Shown here in pieces: positions 46,384 to 59,101 of a stretch of 64,000 bases of DNA. Under the pieces are notes generated by a model. The model searched no databases, was not told where the DNA came from, and worked only from the letters and a program-made list of their open reading frames with translations. The position numbers and the translations under genes are program-made. The DNA comes from Colletotrichum lupini (taxonomy: Eukaryota; Ascomycota; Sordariomycetes; Glomerellales; Glomerellaceae): NCBI RefSeq assembly GCF_023278565.1, contig NC_064675.1, positions 3,100,001 to 3,164,000 of the forward strand. The letters run 5' to 3'. Position 1 is the first letter of the stretch. Each line of letters begins with the position of its first letter.

Positions 46384-47082
46384 ATCCACAGTCGAGAAAG
46401 AAATCCCAAATGATGTAAAAAAGAGAGAGAAGAGAATGGGCACGCAGAGGGTGTTCGATAGAGCGAGCGCGCGCGCGCGCGCGCGCGCGCTGATGTAACA
46501 GTATTCCCAGCAAGGCAGGCGCAGACAAGCCCAGTCGGAGGGGGAAAGGCCCTGGGATTTGCAACATTTACCACACACGATCTCCAAATTAACGAAGCCA
46601 GGCGAGTGAGTTGGGACGGACAACCACGAACGAGGAGGGTTTCCTGTATATTACATTATGTTACGTTTTCCTTCCTCTGACCGGTGGTTAGAAGACGTGG
46701 CATAGTACCTTTATGCGGGTTTGGAATAAACACCGCTGTATGAAGGGAGAAACGAATGGATAAAATATCTACTCCATGAGCCGTCGAGACCGTTTGATTG
46801 CATGCCATCAATTCGGGAGACAAGAATCACAGTGAAAACGGGCGTCATTTTGGTCGTACCCAGCAATCTGCTAGGGGTATCCACAAACTTGATCCTACGT
46901 AGACTATGGGATTTCCCAGTGACGATGGCTGGAATAGGTATGATGCACCCACGTTTATCCTACACACTTAAACGCCTAAACCCTTTTGTCGTTGTTCCCC
47001 TCCAAATCATTCATTCCCTTGTGGCCGACGATAACCCCTTCGGCTTCATTATTTCTATCTCAACGTCCATCCTCATCCTTCC
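46384..47082. other. Convergent 3' flanks of TIM9 and NUP192
   Basis: About 700 bp hold both 3' UTRs, including a (GC)12 tract in the TIM9 3' part. No gene is supported. Confidence 0.5.
46467..46490. repeat. (GC)12 dinucleotide tract
   Basis: Twenty-four bases of alternating G and C, about 85 bp after the TIM9 stop codon. Such tracts can adopt left-handed Z-DNA or form hairpins in RNA. Confidence 0.95.
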
Positions 47083-50000
47083 TCAAGACTCTTCGAGGTC
47101 TTCGCTTAATACTTCCCTCACAGCCTCCAACTGCGAGAGGACCTTGCTCTCCAGGACATTTCCTGGCTGGCCATTCTCATCCGACGCGCCAGTCTTGATG
47201 CTCTTCCACTCCACCTCACGCTGGCCCAGCGGCAGAAGTCTGTCGCGCAGCAACTTGCGGCTCGATAACCAGAAGTCGATGTTTTCCAAAAGGGAGGCAG
47301 CATCCCATTGGATCTCTGGGATATCACGGTTGTTGGCAGTTCGCAAAGCGGCGATAACTCTTGTCAACAGAGCAAGAGAGTGCACCTCTGATACTGCAAG
47401 GAGCGTCACATAGTGCGGCGTCTCTCTCGATGCTGTACGACTGGCGCCAGGTGCCTCGAATCGGTCAACGCTAGACTTGAGAAGCAGAGGGAACTGGTTA
47501 AGAACGTAACCCAGTTCAGGCGCAACCGTTCCGCCCAGGGCAGTGAGAAGATTCAGCAATAGGGGCAGAACACCCTTGACCCAGATGCTGTAGCATCGCT
47601 GGGGTCCAACAGCTTCCGAGAAGGGAGAGATATTTCCGCGGCGCATAAAGTTGGTGATGCCTGCCGAAGTCAGGTGGCTCAGCAAGCCGTCGCAAGCCAT
47701 CTGTTCTGCCACCGCCGGCAGGGTAGAGAGCTCCAGCAAAAAGAGCAAGCTCAACTCGCCATAGATCGGGTCGCCGTTGATGGAAAGTTTGTCAGCCCAA
47801 GAGAAAAGTGATGTCGCTGCGTGCATGGCATCATATGATGCCATAATGTTGAGTACCTGTGTTTGACATTGGTCAATGGTTGGCATGTTGAGACAAGCTT
47901 GCAAAATGGCCGTAAGCAGAGCAAGGTCCTCAGGTGCAACGGCAGCCTCGGAGTCGTGCACAAGGGCAACGAGAGTTCTGAACCCCTTTGCGACTACTCG
48001 GTCGAGAAGGTTCAGAACAGTCTGAGTAAGTGTGATCGAGAAGCCGTCACCTCCGTTCTTCGAGGCTCCCAGGGACTTCTTTTCCGCAGCACTATACGCA
48101 CGCAGGGTAACATAGATTGCCTTGAGCATCGTGCGGTAGTACGAGATTGATTCCGGGTTGAAGGGCTCCTCGACAGCGCTGATGATGGTGAACAATGTTC
48201 CCAGAAGTTGGTTCACATCGTGAGATGAAATGGGACGACCAACGAGACGCTGAACGAGAAGCAAACTCAGATCAGCTCGCTCTTCGACAATCCGCATGAA
48301 GATATTCTCTGGGCCTTGGTTGGACCGATTCGCTTCGAGACATTGCTGCGCAACTTGCAACATTTGTCTGGCGATGGTTTCGTTTTCTGCCAGAGAGCTA
48401 CTAAGCTCAAGAAGCAGGTATTCCCATGCGTGGAACAGCGACTGCGGCAATATCAGTACGGGCCGAAAGGGCAGGTGGGTGTCCAGGTGAGAAACTTACA
48501 ATCTGCGCGTCAACTAGGGACAGGTTGGCGTTGGCAATCCCCATCTCGTTACGAAACCCATTGTTGCGACGACCATGCCAGCCTGGATCGAAGCTCAACA
48601 TCTCGGTTGCACTCTCCAGATCATAGAAATAGCTTCTACCTAGCTCGCCAGGTCTCAGTGATGTCCTTTTGAAAGCTTCTAACGAAACTCCGGGGTATTT
48701 GCTTGTGAAGTTTTTGGCAAAGTTGCTGTGCAGAGAAGTATTGTAGCTCGAAACTTCTACGCCGTCCCTTAGATAGTAGTCTAGGTCGGATACCAGGCTC
48801 TTGGCAAATATGTCGGCCCCGCCCATCTGCCGTAAGTGATAGAGCTGCATGGCGAATATCTCGGCAATGTAAGCGGCCATTTTGGCATCTGTGGCAGCCT
48901 TAACGGCATCTGTCTTGCTTGTGACGGTAAAGCTACTGAGGTCCTTGACGTAAAGGCGCAGAGAGTCCAAGAAGGACGAGTCTGTTTGCATGGTGAAGAT
49001 TGTCCAAGGCCAATGGTTCTGAGATGATGCAACGAAATCGAGGATCCTGACTGCCTCGCTTGTTTCCAACTCTTTGATCTTCTTCAGCTTTGCAAAGGCT
49101 GTCGCTAGCACCGAGTTGGGCGTCGATGAAGCGTCCTTCTTGACGCCCTTGAGGGCATCTCTGGGCGTCTTGCCTGTCAAGAGACAGTTTGATAGCCACT
49201 GCTGGCGGTTCTGCACAATTGTGGAGAAGAATTTCCACGTTGTCTGCACATCCTTCGCAACGAGGAAGGGCTTGTCGAGTCGCGACAAGACTTCGATAAA
49301 TGACCGGGACAAAAGGGGACCTAGGTATCCCAGAAGGGAAGGAGGATCATCGTGAGCTTTGGCAGCACTTAGCACCAGAGCCTCCAGGAGGAGCAATGCT
49401 GGTCGCCGGAATTGCTCGCAGATTGCACATAACCTTGCCAAAATCGATGACGTCTTGAAGAGGTGTTCTTCAAATGTCGCTGATGGTCTGTCCAGGTAGC
49501 TCGCAACACGTAGTAAGGTTGTCGTGAATCGCAAAGCGCATGTGAGCTGTTCCTGAGCTGAGGCTAGTCGATCTTGGTAGAATGTTGAGTCGGGGATTTG
49601 GAGACCATTGACCAAAGTTGTGAGGAGCGGCTGGAACCTAAGAGACCCTGTTGAGGGCGAGAGGAACGCATCGATAATGTAGGACGCTGCAGGTTCCAAG
49701 CAAGCCGCCAGCGTATCCGCGCTCTCTTGGTCACCCATCCCGTAGGTGTGCTCGATGATCTGATCCATGACAGGGACAACGTGCCGAATGAGCAGTGCTT
49801 TGTGAAGCTCTGATCCGAAGCGCCAAGTTGAGGAGGTCTCAAAGACGTCAACCGCGGCTTGAGCAATTGCGAGGCTGACTTTGCCCAAGACTTTGTCCGC
49901 CACGCCGAGCCAAACGTTGTTCGATATTTTCTGCCGTCCAACCAGCTTGTTGCCGGATTTGCGTTGAACAGCGCTGCTCTTGACGCTGTCAATGAGGCTA

Positions 50001-52719
50001 GAAAAAAGCCGTACAGCCGAAAGCAACAGTTCATATCGGTCTCCAACTAAGTCGAGATTACCGGTGATCTTTGCCAATTTTCCTGCTTGGGCTTCCGAAT
50101 TGAGAAGTTCGCAACGCGCCAAGTAAGACCAGACTCTCGTGGGGCAAAGCGGCAGGATTGCATGTAAGAATTGAACGCATGAGTTGAGCACTGCGATGCC
50201 CTGTCCTTCGGTCGCCTTCTCGTCTTGCATATAGGCATCCATGGTCTCGCAGACAACCGCCACAAGGTCTTTGTTCCCGGAGATTTGCTTACCAATCTCA
50301 TCCAAAAGCTCTTGTCCCGACTTGAGCGATGTTTCGCCGCTCAAGCCCTGCTTTTCAGACTTCAGTACCTCCGCGCGCAGTAGTGTTGCTAAGAGAGCAA
50401 TAGTTTCTGCGGTTTCCTCTGGCTGGAACGCATCCAGCTCGCTGCGGTAAGTCTCAGGTGCCAGTTGGATTTCGAGCCTCTTGCCAAGCAAAGCAAGAGC
50501 AGAGTGCTCATACTCCAATAGAACCACGCGACCCGTATCCGTCACAAAGCGTCCTACTGTTTCCGCAGGTATCCTAAATACGTCGTCCACCCGAGTTCTG
50601 CGATTCCATGCCGTGGCAGGCGTGAAAAGCGGTATGTCTTCGAGTAGATAAAATGTGTTGGTATTGTCCTCCTCCTGGGCTAGCTCGTACTGCTGGTAGT
50701 CATCGGGGAGAATGAAGGTAAGTGATGGGGTTTTGCGCAAGAGGTTGACTACCGTATCCGTCCGGTCGTCAGCAACGGTGCAGTTCGCCAAAGTCCTGCA
50801 AAGATTGAGGAATGGCAGCAACTCAAATGGATATCGGTTGAGGGCCTGGTGGAAGTAATATTCGAGTGCAACATCGTCGTGGAGCACCTCGGCCAAAATA
50901 TCACTTGAGGCATGCAGCGAAGGCTTCGAAAGGTCCCAATATTGCTGGCCAGCTCCCAGGACCGAAAGGAGAGAGGTGACAGAGTCTGACTGATACCCTA
51001 CGAGGGGATATGTGGCTTTGAGGAAGTCGACATACGAAAGCCGGATTCTGGAACTCAGAAGTGCCGAGAAGGCTCCGTCACTGGAGGCCCCAATAGCCAG
51101 TGCCATCTCGGACAAGACTTCGTAAGCCCGTCCATGCGATGTGACAGCTACTGCCAGCTGCTCCACAACCTGCAAGTCCTTGTCCAAACCCGCATTGGTC
51201 AGGAAAATGTCAAATGACTTGCCGTCGAGAGAAACAATGCTCCCTGCAGAAAGACGGCGAGCGGTAGTGGGCCGAATCAAGACACCAGCCTCGAAAGTCT
51301 CCTGAGATCGCTGGTTCTGTAGCGCATCTCGCTTTTCGATTCGGTCGTGATGCGAATAGAACATGCGGTGGACAACGACGGTCCATGCAAATATGATGGG
51401 GCTTTGGCTCTCGCAATCGGCACTGGCTGCGGCGAGGATTGCATTGTGGACTTGCTCCAATACTGACGGAGCAGTAATGTAGGGGTCCTCGTCTCCACGA
51501 TATTCAGGGGCCTCTTCGGCGAGACACTCGATAGATCGTGTAGGGTTCAGGAGCTTGATAGATATGGCTGAGATGAGAGATCTCAGGGGCATGATTAATG
51601 AGGCAATGGCATCAGTCGGCTGTCCGCTGTTAGTCCTGGCTTCCCAAAAAGGTCTGATTCTTGGTGAACTCACCGCGGTAATCCCGTTGAGAAAACCATA
51701 GTTATCCATCAAGGAAAACCACTGGCCAACCACCGCGGATGGTACAAAATCGTCGCCGCTGCCATCGACTGACTGAAAGACGACCGACAAGGCGTGTACA
51801 ACTTCAGTGAGTGCTGTCCGCATCCATTCCAGCTCGATTTCTTCTCCCAGCAGGCTTTTATCTTCCACAACTGCTTCGAGCCCCTCGGCCAGTCGACCAA
51901 TAGCCTCAGTGACATACTGCAAGTAGGTCGTGAGCAGATTTTCGAGGTATTTGGGACGCTCGTTCGCGGCGATCAACTGAGTTGTCGCGATCGGAAGATC
52001 AGCCGCAGAGGCTGGCGATGAAGGTTGGGTGTAAAGCACGTTCTCCTGCACCAAAGCAGCAGTCATCAGAAAGTGGCGTCTCTCTGCAAGATATGTCTGG
52101 AAAATTCGCTGTCGCCTTGACTCCTCTTTCTCGAATTCTGCCCAGATCGTCTCCGCATCCTGGGCGGCACCAGCGATAGGGACGAAAGATGACGATTGTA
52201 CATTTGCGACGCCAGAAGCTTCCTGGAGGTTGATTATATCCTGGGAGGAGAGGGTTCCTGTTAGGTGGCTAGCTGGTCGCGACTGGAACTCGATGACTGT
52301 CGCGCGAAGCGCAGCAACGAGGTTGACCTTGGCATTCTTGCTCAACCACTGCGCATCCTCCTTGATAATTTTGATGTCGAAGTTGTCGTTCGGTTTGGGA
52401 GTGACGTGTATAGCGGCGGTCCTCGTCTCGAAGTTCGACTTGGTGTGATCGCTCGGCGGCGCAAAGGCGGTCGACGGATCTTTTATGAGTGCTCGTACGA
52501 GATCATCTTGTAAAAACTGTACAACAGCTTCGCTCTTCCGCCTGGAGTCATCTTTGTCTGCCAGTGCAGCTGCGATGAGCTTCCAGGAGCTAGTTCAAGG
52601 ATCAGTTTTCCGGACAATCAGCAAGTCAACAAACGCAGGTCTACCCACATAATGATGGTGTCTCCATTCAAGCATTCCTCCAGAGGAGGAAAGTATTGAC
52701 GGTCTGCCACTTGCGCCAT
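47083..52719 (-). CDS. NUP192: Nucleoporin NUP192 (Nup205 family), about 1821 aa
   Basis: I model four exons: 52719-52649, 52589-51674, 51619-48500 and 48441-47083. The first join gives MAQVADRQYFPPLEECLNG...SWKLIAAAL, a Nup192 N-terminus. The large middle is alpha-helical, as expected for an alpha-solenoid. Examples of its helices are the N-terminal KNAKVNLVAALRATVIEFQS, the middle LRVASYLDRPSATFEEHLFK and the C-terminal SLFHAWEYLLLELSSSLAEN. Nup192 is an inner-ring scaffold of the nuclear pore that binds Nic96, Nup53 and Nup145N. The second intron is 54 bp, in frame (GTGAGT, CTAAC, CAG), so retaining it would add 18 codons. I treat it as an intron because all signals are canonical. Length is similar to the Chaetomium protein, about 1750. 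Confidence 0.93.
51620..51673 (-). other. In-frame 54-bp intron in NUP192
   Basis: On the minus strand it starts GTGAGTTCACC and ends CTAACAGCGGACAG. It is divisible by three and stop-free, so reading through it would still give a protein. This explains why the frame looks continuous. Confidence 0.65.
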
Positions 52720-53311
52720 TGCCGCAGAGGTCGATTGGGCAGAGCAGTCAAGGTCCAGACTGCATCAGGCGAGGCTGCGATGAGCTATGTTGCCTGAGAT
52801 GCAAAGAAAGTAAGTGGACGCGCTTGTACGCACTTGGACCCGCGAATGCTTTTGCAGCCTCTCTGCAGGTGGTTGACTGGAGCTCCCAAAAAAAGTGAGC
52901 TCAAGTTCCATGGTTTTTCCGGAAGTTGGCGCTAAGTCCAATTCGTCTTAGCGCCCGTTCTAGGCTCAATGCCACAATAGGCAGTCCCGGGCGCCGGGTC
53001 GCGATATAGCGGCGGGGCGGCCTGTCAGGGTATATTGCAGCTTGCCTTTAGGTACTTGTGCACTGTATTCTCAGTCGCAATGATCATCAATTAGTACAGT
53101 AAAAGTATACTCTCCGATATACTGTGCTACAATCAACTTTCGTGAGTCGCCGCCTTTTTATCTTCATTTCAACCCGTCCCATTGACTCACCTCATTCAAA
53201 CCTCGAATGCCATTACCACCGAAGCGATACTTTTCGTGACAAGAGGCATTGGGATTCAGCAATTCTCTGCTGATTTGACTTACTTTCGGCGGCCCCGGCA
53301 CAATTTGCAAA
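52720..53311. promoter_or_regulatory. Divergent promoter region of NUP192 and TRP1
   Basis: A 592-bp gap between two divergent genes. It contains the TGACTCA site described below and a half-site, TGAGTC, at 53143-53148. The NUP192-proximal half is GC-rich. Confidence 0.6.
53183..53189 (+). promoter_or_regulatory. GCN4/CPC1-type site TGACTCA upstream of TRP1
   Basis: A perfect TGACTCA lies 123 bp before the TRP1 ATG. This is the binding core of Gcn4 in yeast and CPC1/CpcA in filamentous fungi, which induce amino-acid genes on starvation. trp genes are classic targets. The assignment is from sequence and position only. Confidence 0.65.
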
Positions 53312-55609
53312 ATGCCGTCCTTAGATATCATCGATCACTCACCCCAGCATCCGGACCCTTCGCCACCAATTCCCACGGCATCCAACTTGATCTTGATCGA
53401 CAACTACGATTCCTTCACCTGGAATGTCTACCAATACCTCATTCTCGAAGGCGCGAATGTGACGGTCTTCAGAAATGACAAGATCACGCTGGCAGAGCTG
53501 ATTGACAAGAAGCCAACTCAGTTGATCATCAGTCCTGGGCCTGGACACCCCACCACGGATTCCGGAGTCAGTCGAGAGGCAATCAAGCACTTCTCTGGCG
53601 AGATTCCCATATTTGGTGTCTGTATGGGTCAGCAGTGCATCTTTGACGTCTATGGTGGAGAGGTCGGATCCGCAGGGGAGTGGCTTCACGGCAAGACATC
53701 CCCTTTGACACACGACGCCAAGGGTGTCTATGCTGGTCTGCGCCAAGGCCTTCCAGTTACCCGTTATCACTCTCTAGCCGGTACACGCGTGACACTTCCG
53801 GATTGTTTGGAGGTCACTTCTTGGGTTGCGACAGAGGACGGATCCCCCGGTATCATTCAAGGCGTGCGACACAAGGAGTACACCATTGAGGGTGTTCAGT
53901 TCCATCCCGAGAGCATTCTCACCGCAGAGGGCCGTACTATGCTGCGAAACTTTTTGCAACTTCAAGGTGGCACTTGGGAAGAGAACAGCCGGCTCCAGAA
54001 GGGCTCCGCGACCAACGGCGCCTCTGCCAAGACGACGTCATCTGCGCCGGCTGCAAGCAAGAAGAACAACATCTTGCAGCAAATCTATGCCCACCGAAAG
54101 GCTGCTGTTGCAGCTCAGAAGCTTATTCCCTCGCAAAGACCTGCAGATCTACAAGCTGCGTATGATCTCAATGCCGCTCCGCCTCAAGTCTCCTTCATTG
54201 AACGCCTTCGCCAGACCCCCTTCGATGTGTCCCTCATGGCGGAGATCAAGCGAGCCTCGCCCTCAAAGGGCATTTTCGATATCAATATCAATGCCCCGAC
54301 TCAGGCGAAGAAATATGCCCTTGCAGGTGCCAGCGTCATATCCGTGCTGACTGAGCCTGAGTGGTTCAAGGGCAGCATCGAGGATCTGAGGGCTGTTAGA
54401 CAAGTTCTGGACGGTATGCCCAACAGACCAGCGATCCTCCGCAAAGAGTTCATCTTTGAGGAATACCAGATTCTTGAGGCCAGACTTGCGGGCGCCGATA
54501 CGGTCTTGCTTATTGTCAAGATGCTGGAGACGGAACTGCTGGAGAGGCTGTACAAGTATTCTCTTTCCCTGGGAATGGAGCCGCTGGTTGAGGTTCAGAC
54601 AGCCGAGGAGATGACGACAGCCTTGAAACTTGGATCCAAGGCAATTGGCGTCAACAACCGCAACTTGGAGAGCTTCGAAGTCGACATGAACACAACAAGG
54701 AGATTGAGAAGCATGGTCCCAGAAAATACCATCATCTGCGCCCTGAGTGGTATCAACAGTCACCAGGATGTCATTCTTTGCAAGAACGATGGAGTCAATG
54801 CTGTTCTCGTGGGGGAGGCCATTGTCAGAGCGCCGGACACAACCAAGTTCATCAGAGAACTCTGTTCTGGTACAGACGCTGAGCCTGAACCGGTCAAGAC
54901 CCAACCCCTTTTTGTCAAGATTTGCGGAACAAGAACTCCCGAGGCTGCCCTTGAGGCTGTCAAGGCAGGTGCGGACTTTGTCGGAATTTGCTTAGTTCCA
55001 GGTGCGAAGCGTTGCATATCTGATGAGACTGCTTCCGCCATCTCAGAAGCGGTACACACCTTCGTACCTACCGCCACACGTACAACAACGAGCATCCCTA
55101 CAAAATCTGCTACAGATTACTACGCTGCGTCTGTCGCCAGACTATCGAGCTCGCGTCCGCTCCTCGCAGGTATCTTCCAGAACCAGCCACTAGACGAGAT
55201 TCTCGAGAAGCAGAAGCGTTTCAACCTGGACATTGTCCAGCTTCACGGCAATGAGCCGGTTGAGTGGGCCAACCTGATCCCCGTACCTGTTATTCGGGCT
55301 TTCAAGCCGAGCAACGTTGGCATCGGGAAGCGAGGCTACCACACCATTCCTCTGCTCGATTCGGGAGCTGGCTCAGGCAAGCTCCTTGACGTCTCCAGTG
55401 TCAAGGATATCTTGGCAAAGGATCAGGAGCTGCAAGTCATTCTTGCTGGCGGTCTCAACCCCGACAACGTGCTCGAGGCAGTCAAGGCTGTTGGGGAGTT
55501 TGGTGACCGTATCGTAGGTGTTGATGTGAGCAGCGGAGTGGAGGAGGATGGCAAGCAGAGCTTGGAGAAGATTAGAACGTTTGTCAAGAATGCGAAGAGC
55601 TTTAGATAG
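53312..55609 (+). CDS. TRP1: Trifunctional tryptophan biosynthesis protein (TrpG-TrpC-TrpF), 765 aa
   Basis: One intronless ORF with three fused domains, the usual filamentous-ascomycete arrangement. Residues ~25-220: glutamine amidotransferase of anthranilate synthase, with Cys104 in GVCMGQQC and the His198/Glu200 pair in FHPES. Residues ~252-525: indole-3-glycerol-phosphate synthase, with [10 protein letters not shown] at 311-320 and [10 protein letters not shown]. Residues ~543-765: phosphoribosylanthranilate isomerase, with [15 protein letters not shown] and VDVSSGVE. It supplies ammonia to anthranilate synthase and catalyses the isomerase and synthase steps to indole-glycerol phosphate. 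The CPC1-type site upstream suggests cross-pathway control. All visible catalytic residues are intact. Confidence 0.97.
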   Translation: MPSLDIIDHSPQHPDPSPPIPTASNLILIDNYDSFTWNVYQYLILEGANVTVFRNDKITLAELIDKKPTQLIISPGPGHPTTDSGVSREAIKHFSGEIPIFGVCMGQQCIFDVYGGEVGSAGEWLHGKTSPLTHDAKGVYAGLRQGLPVTRYHSLAGTRVTLPDCLEVTSWVATEDGSPGIIQGVRHKEYTIEGVQFHPESILTAEGRTMLRNFLQLQGGTWEENSRLQKGSATNGASAKTTSSAPAASKKNNILQQIYAHRKAAVAAQKLIPSQRPADLQAAYDLNAAPPQVSFIERLRQTPFDVSLMAEIKRASPSKGIFDININAPTQAKKYALAGASVISVLTEPEWFKGSIEDLRAVRQVLDGMPNRPAILRKEFIFEEYQILEARLAGADTVLLIVKMLETELLERLYKYSLSLGMEPLVEVQTAEEMTTALKLGSKAIGVNNRNLESFEVDMNTTRRLRSMVPENTIICALSGINSHQDVILCKNDGVNAVLVGEAIVRAPDTTKFIRELCSGTDAEPEPVKTQPLFVKICGTRTPEAALEAVKAGADFVGICLVPGAKRCISDETASAISEAVHTFVPTATRTTTSIPTKSATDYYAASVARLSSSRPLLAGIFQNQPLDEILEKQKRFNLDIVQLHGNEPVEWANLIPVPVIRAFKPSNVGIGKRGYHTIPLLDSGAGSGKLLDVSSVKDILAKDQELQVILAGGLNPDNVLEAVKAVGEFGDRIVGVDVSSGVEEDGKQSLEKIRTFVKNAKSFR

Positions 55610-56457
55610 AGAGTTCGTGAAATGAGAAAGTGCCTAAGACTCTGTCAAGCGATCCAATCGAAGACTGTGATATTTGAATATCTGGACTTCAGCTCTGCCA
55701 CAAAGCCCAGACCTTGATGTTCGCGAATAGTCCTGTCCATGATTCCACATCCTCGCATGACCCAAGACTGCTCTAAGATATGTGAGTAAGTTCAAATTGT
55801 GATTATTAGATTGTCAGTTTGCGCTATCCGCTTCTGTTGGATCAATAATCCTGCCTTCAGCTAGATAAAAGGGCAGATATCGACAATACTCAAGATGCCA
55901 TAGGTTCTTATGAGATCGATGTTTGTCGCATTTCCAGATTTGTATTTTGGATGCCATATTAAATCGATTTCTTGAAATAATTCGGAAGGCATGGTGAGAC
56001 TTCGCATCTCTCGCGCCTTTCTCCCAGTCTTTCGAGTGCTTTTCCATTTGTATCCTCCCTCCTTCCTTCCCTACTGCCCAGGTTCATTCCTTTACTTCCT
56101 CGAATCTCTCCGTATAAAACAGCCACCCTTTTCCCACCAATTCTCTCTTCCACCCCTTCACCCTTTCTACACCCTTTCTACCTCACTCACAGTCTCGGAC
56201 TGACCTCTTCACACTTTCATCGTCAGCATTGGAGACCCTTCTTGCTCTTACCAACTGAGAACGCCCTTTTACCTTTTTCCCATCCAGTCTTACTCCAGCT
56301 CTTCACCCTTCTTACCTCGCTTGAAGTCTCAAGTCGCTCTTGCCTCATCTTCATCAGCAGCATCACAGACTTTGCTTCTCTTATCCCGTTGTCACCAAGT
56401 GAGAATTATTCTTTTCAAGCTTCACTTGCAACCATCGACCAAAGTTCATCCTTCACA
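55610..56457. other. Intergenic region; long pyrimidine-rich leader of the BRCT gene
   Basis: From ~56030 to 56457 the plus strand is strongly CT-rich, with repeats of CCCTTTCTAC and TTCACCCTT-like motifs, typical of a fungal promoter and 5' UTR. No gene is supported. Confidence 0.5.
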
Positions 56458-57907
56458 ATGGTTCGAGCAATCTTCAATAAGATGGTCATTACCGCTGCTG
56501 GAGACTTCCCTAGTGGTTGCTCCAGAGAGCAGATGGTCCAGTGGGTTAAGATGCGCAAAGGCAAATTCTCACGTCATTTGGACGAGAAGACGACCCATCT
56601 GCTATTCACCGATGAGGAGTTCAAGTCCAAGAACAAGCCCCACCGAAGTAAGGTCACCTTTCTCTCCAAATAACATTTTCTCCCCTCATGTTTCATTCCT
56701 TTCCTTTTGTTCCTTGCCCAGAAGCTAATTGTCTTTGTTATCTCTCAGTCAAAGAAGCAGAGAGAAGAAGCAAGACGAAGGGCGCGAAGAAAATTCACAT
56801 TGTGAGCTGGAGTTGGTTCACCAAATCTTGCGGCGACAACATGAAACTCGCAATGAGGGAATACAAATACGATGCCATGAAGATCAAAGAGAAGAAGGAT
56901 GCCAAAGCAGAGATCGAAAGGGCCCGGGCTGCAGCGTCTGCTTACAGGTGGATTCGTCCTGGTCAGTGAAGATTCATCAATCCTATTGCTTGAACACCGT
57001 TGACGTATCAATCCAGAAATGTACAGTGTCGCCAAAGACCTGACCTCCTTCGAGTACAAGGTTGATCTCTTCCGATCGTCTGAGAATGAGGATGGAACTC
57101 TGCACGAGAAGTACGAACTCTACGTAAGTCACAAGCGTTTATCCTTTCTGACTGGCTATCACAAACTTGAAATCGAGTCCAGCTGACATGTGGTGCTAAA
57201 AACTCAAGTTCTTCCGGTCTCACTCCTCTAGGCCGCACTTGTACTGGTTTGGCGCAAAGCTTTTCCATAAGAAGGACAACGGCAAGTGGGTTGAGCGCGG
57301 CATTGAGCGCCCGAGTCCCTGTTGTTCATCCTTCCGAAACGAGTACGACAGATTCAGAAAGTTCTTCGAGCTGAAGACCAAGATTCGCTGGGCAGACAGG
57401 GTCGCCAGAGCTGGAACCCAAGAGAAAACTGCGTTCAGTTACTCCCCTCCGGTAAGATCATCCTACCAATCAAATTGAGGCTCGAAATATCAATCAACAC
57501 TTGCTTACAATGAACCTTAGACTGGTGGAAAACCCGTGGGTTGCAGAATGGTCGGTGCACTTTACAACAAGGCGCTCAGAAGCAACAAGAAGATGCTTCG
57601 ACGCTATGCTGAGCTCTTTGGAGACGAGTTGCCGTCCGACATCCAGATCGAAGACGCATGCAATGACGTCTTGAAGGACATCATCGACGAGGTTTGCGCA
57701 ACCCCTGAGATTGATGCCAAAGACGAGAATGGAGTCAACGAGATGATCATGGCCAAGATGACCCTTGGCCCTGGCAAGAATGAAACTATCGACTCTGACA
57801 TGGAGGGACACGCTGAGACCGATACTCTTTCCGATCTTGGCGACATGGCTCAGTCTTCTTCTGAGATTGAAGATATCGTCATGGAGAGTCACGATGAGGA
57901 CCTTTAG
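56458..57907 (+). CDS. BRCT-domain protein with acidic C-terminus, 379 aa
   Basis: Five exons: 56458-56647, 56749-56961, 57017-57123, 57209-57451 and 57521-57907. All have GT-AG introns and the frame closes. Residues ~6-92 form an N-terminal BRCT domain, ending in VSWSWFTKS with Trp84 and Trp86 at the conserved helix-3 position. A Lys/Glu/Arg-rich helix follows (~100-135). A second block (~145-255) has SFEYKVDLFR, HLYWFGAKL and FFELKTKIRWADR, resembling a WGR-type or poorly known nucleic-acid-binding domain; this is tentative. The C-terminal ~90 residues are acidic with Asp/Glu and Ser. BRCT domains bind phosphopeptides in DNA-damage signalling, so a nuclear role is likely. No known orthologue is named. 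Confidence 0.8.
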
Positions 57908-59101
57908 ACGGACCATTGACAGAGCTTGAAAGTAACTCACTTACCTAGAATACTGGATTTATTGGAACCTCGTCTGGTGCAGACGACGTTACAGGTATAC
58001 TACCCCATGGGGTAATTGGCAGTCTTACTGATGAGATTGCGGATGCCCTTGATGCAAGTCTGCAAGAAGCAACAGCATAGTGAGTTAAACTTGAGCAACT
58101 ACTCCACTGGCCAGCTACTTACCGTTCTTCAGATGCATCTGAGAAGAGACATATCTCTTTTTTCTGGGATTTGGAGGTAGCTTTTTTGGGCGATATTTTC
58201 GGCAATGGTTTTGAGCTTGGACGACAGACGGGAATGGCTTTGCATTTCAATTCCCCTTTTCACCATGGACTTCTACATGGAAAGTAGCAAGAAGAGGCCC
58301 ATAGCTTTCATTCAAGGTTAGGTAATACCTTGAGAAGACGAGAGCGTGGCCGACTTGATTAGATCCGAGCAATAATAAATGGTTTCTGCAGCTTAAGCTT
58401 TGATTTCCTGTTGTAGTACATGTGGAAATTGGAAGAAATCCCGGGTGATTGAACCCTTTCAGTACACGAACCAGCCGGTCTTCATTTCTGAGCGATAGCT
58501 CTTGAGTTTGTGAGAATCCATGTTAGATGCATGGGTATCTTTCGAGATGTCAGGGCTGGGATCTCTCCACTCGAGATCCCGCATGTCGGGACGGATGTCT
58601 CAGCGGCTCTGATCAAACTAATAATTGGTTGCCTTTGCTGTGGCCAAAAAATCATGTGGCTGAAGGAGCTTAGATGACCACTCAAGTGCCCGCGGAGGGC
58701 CGATCTAGTGGCTTGCAGATAGCAGGTCAGACTTATATGAGATGCTACGTTCTAGACGCAGTAAGATGGGAATCTGCCCTATTACCCCTGGCAATTGACG
58801 CCATGGGATCGACACTGCCTCGTACTCATTGGACGACGACTTTCAAGCTGGTCAATTAGGAAGAGGCTGAGTATGAGACAGAAAAACCAATCAATCGTTG
58901 ACGATCAATTCTCACTCAACCTAGGCCCGCGCGTGTCAGATCCCTTGAGATACATAGAGAAAATGGGGTCTCCGCCAGAACTGCACAGGTCCTCCGCTCC
59001 TTTTTCGTCGTGATTCCTCGAGAATCAGATACGAAGTTTTACATCGGACACTGATTCTTGGCTCAATCAATGATTTGAGGAGAGTCTCGGTGGACTTAAC
59101 C
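57908..59101. other. 1.2-kb stretch without a supported gene
   Basis: Short ORFs only. It contains the 3' flank of the BRCT gene and the promoter of the next gene. I see no RNA gene. Confidence 0.5.
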
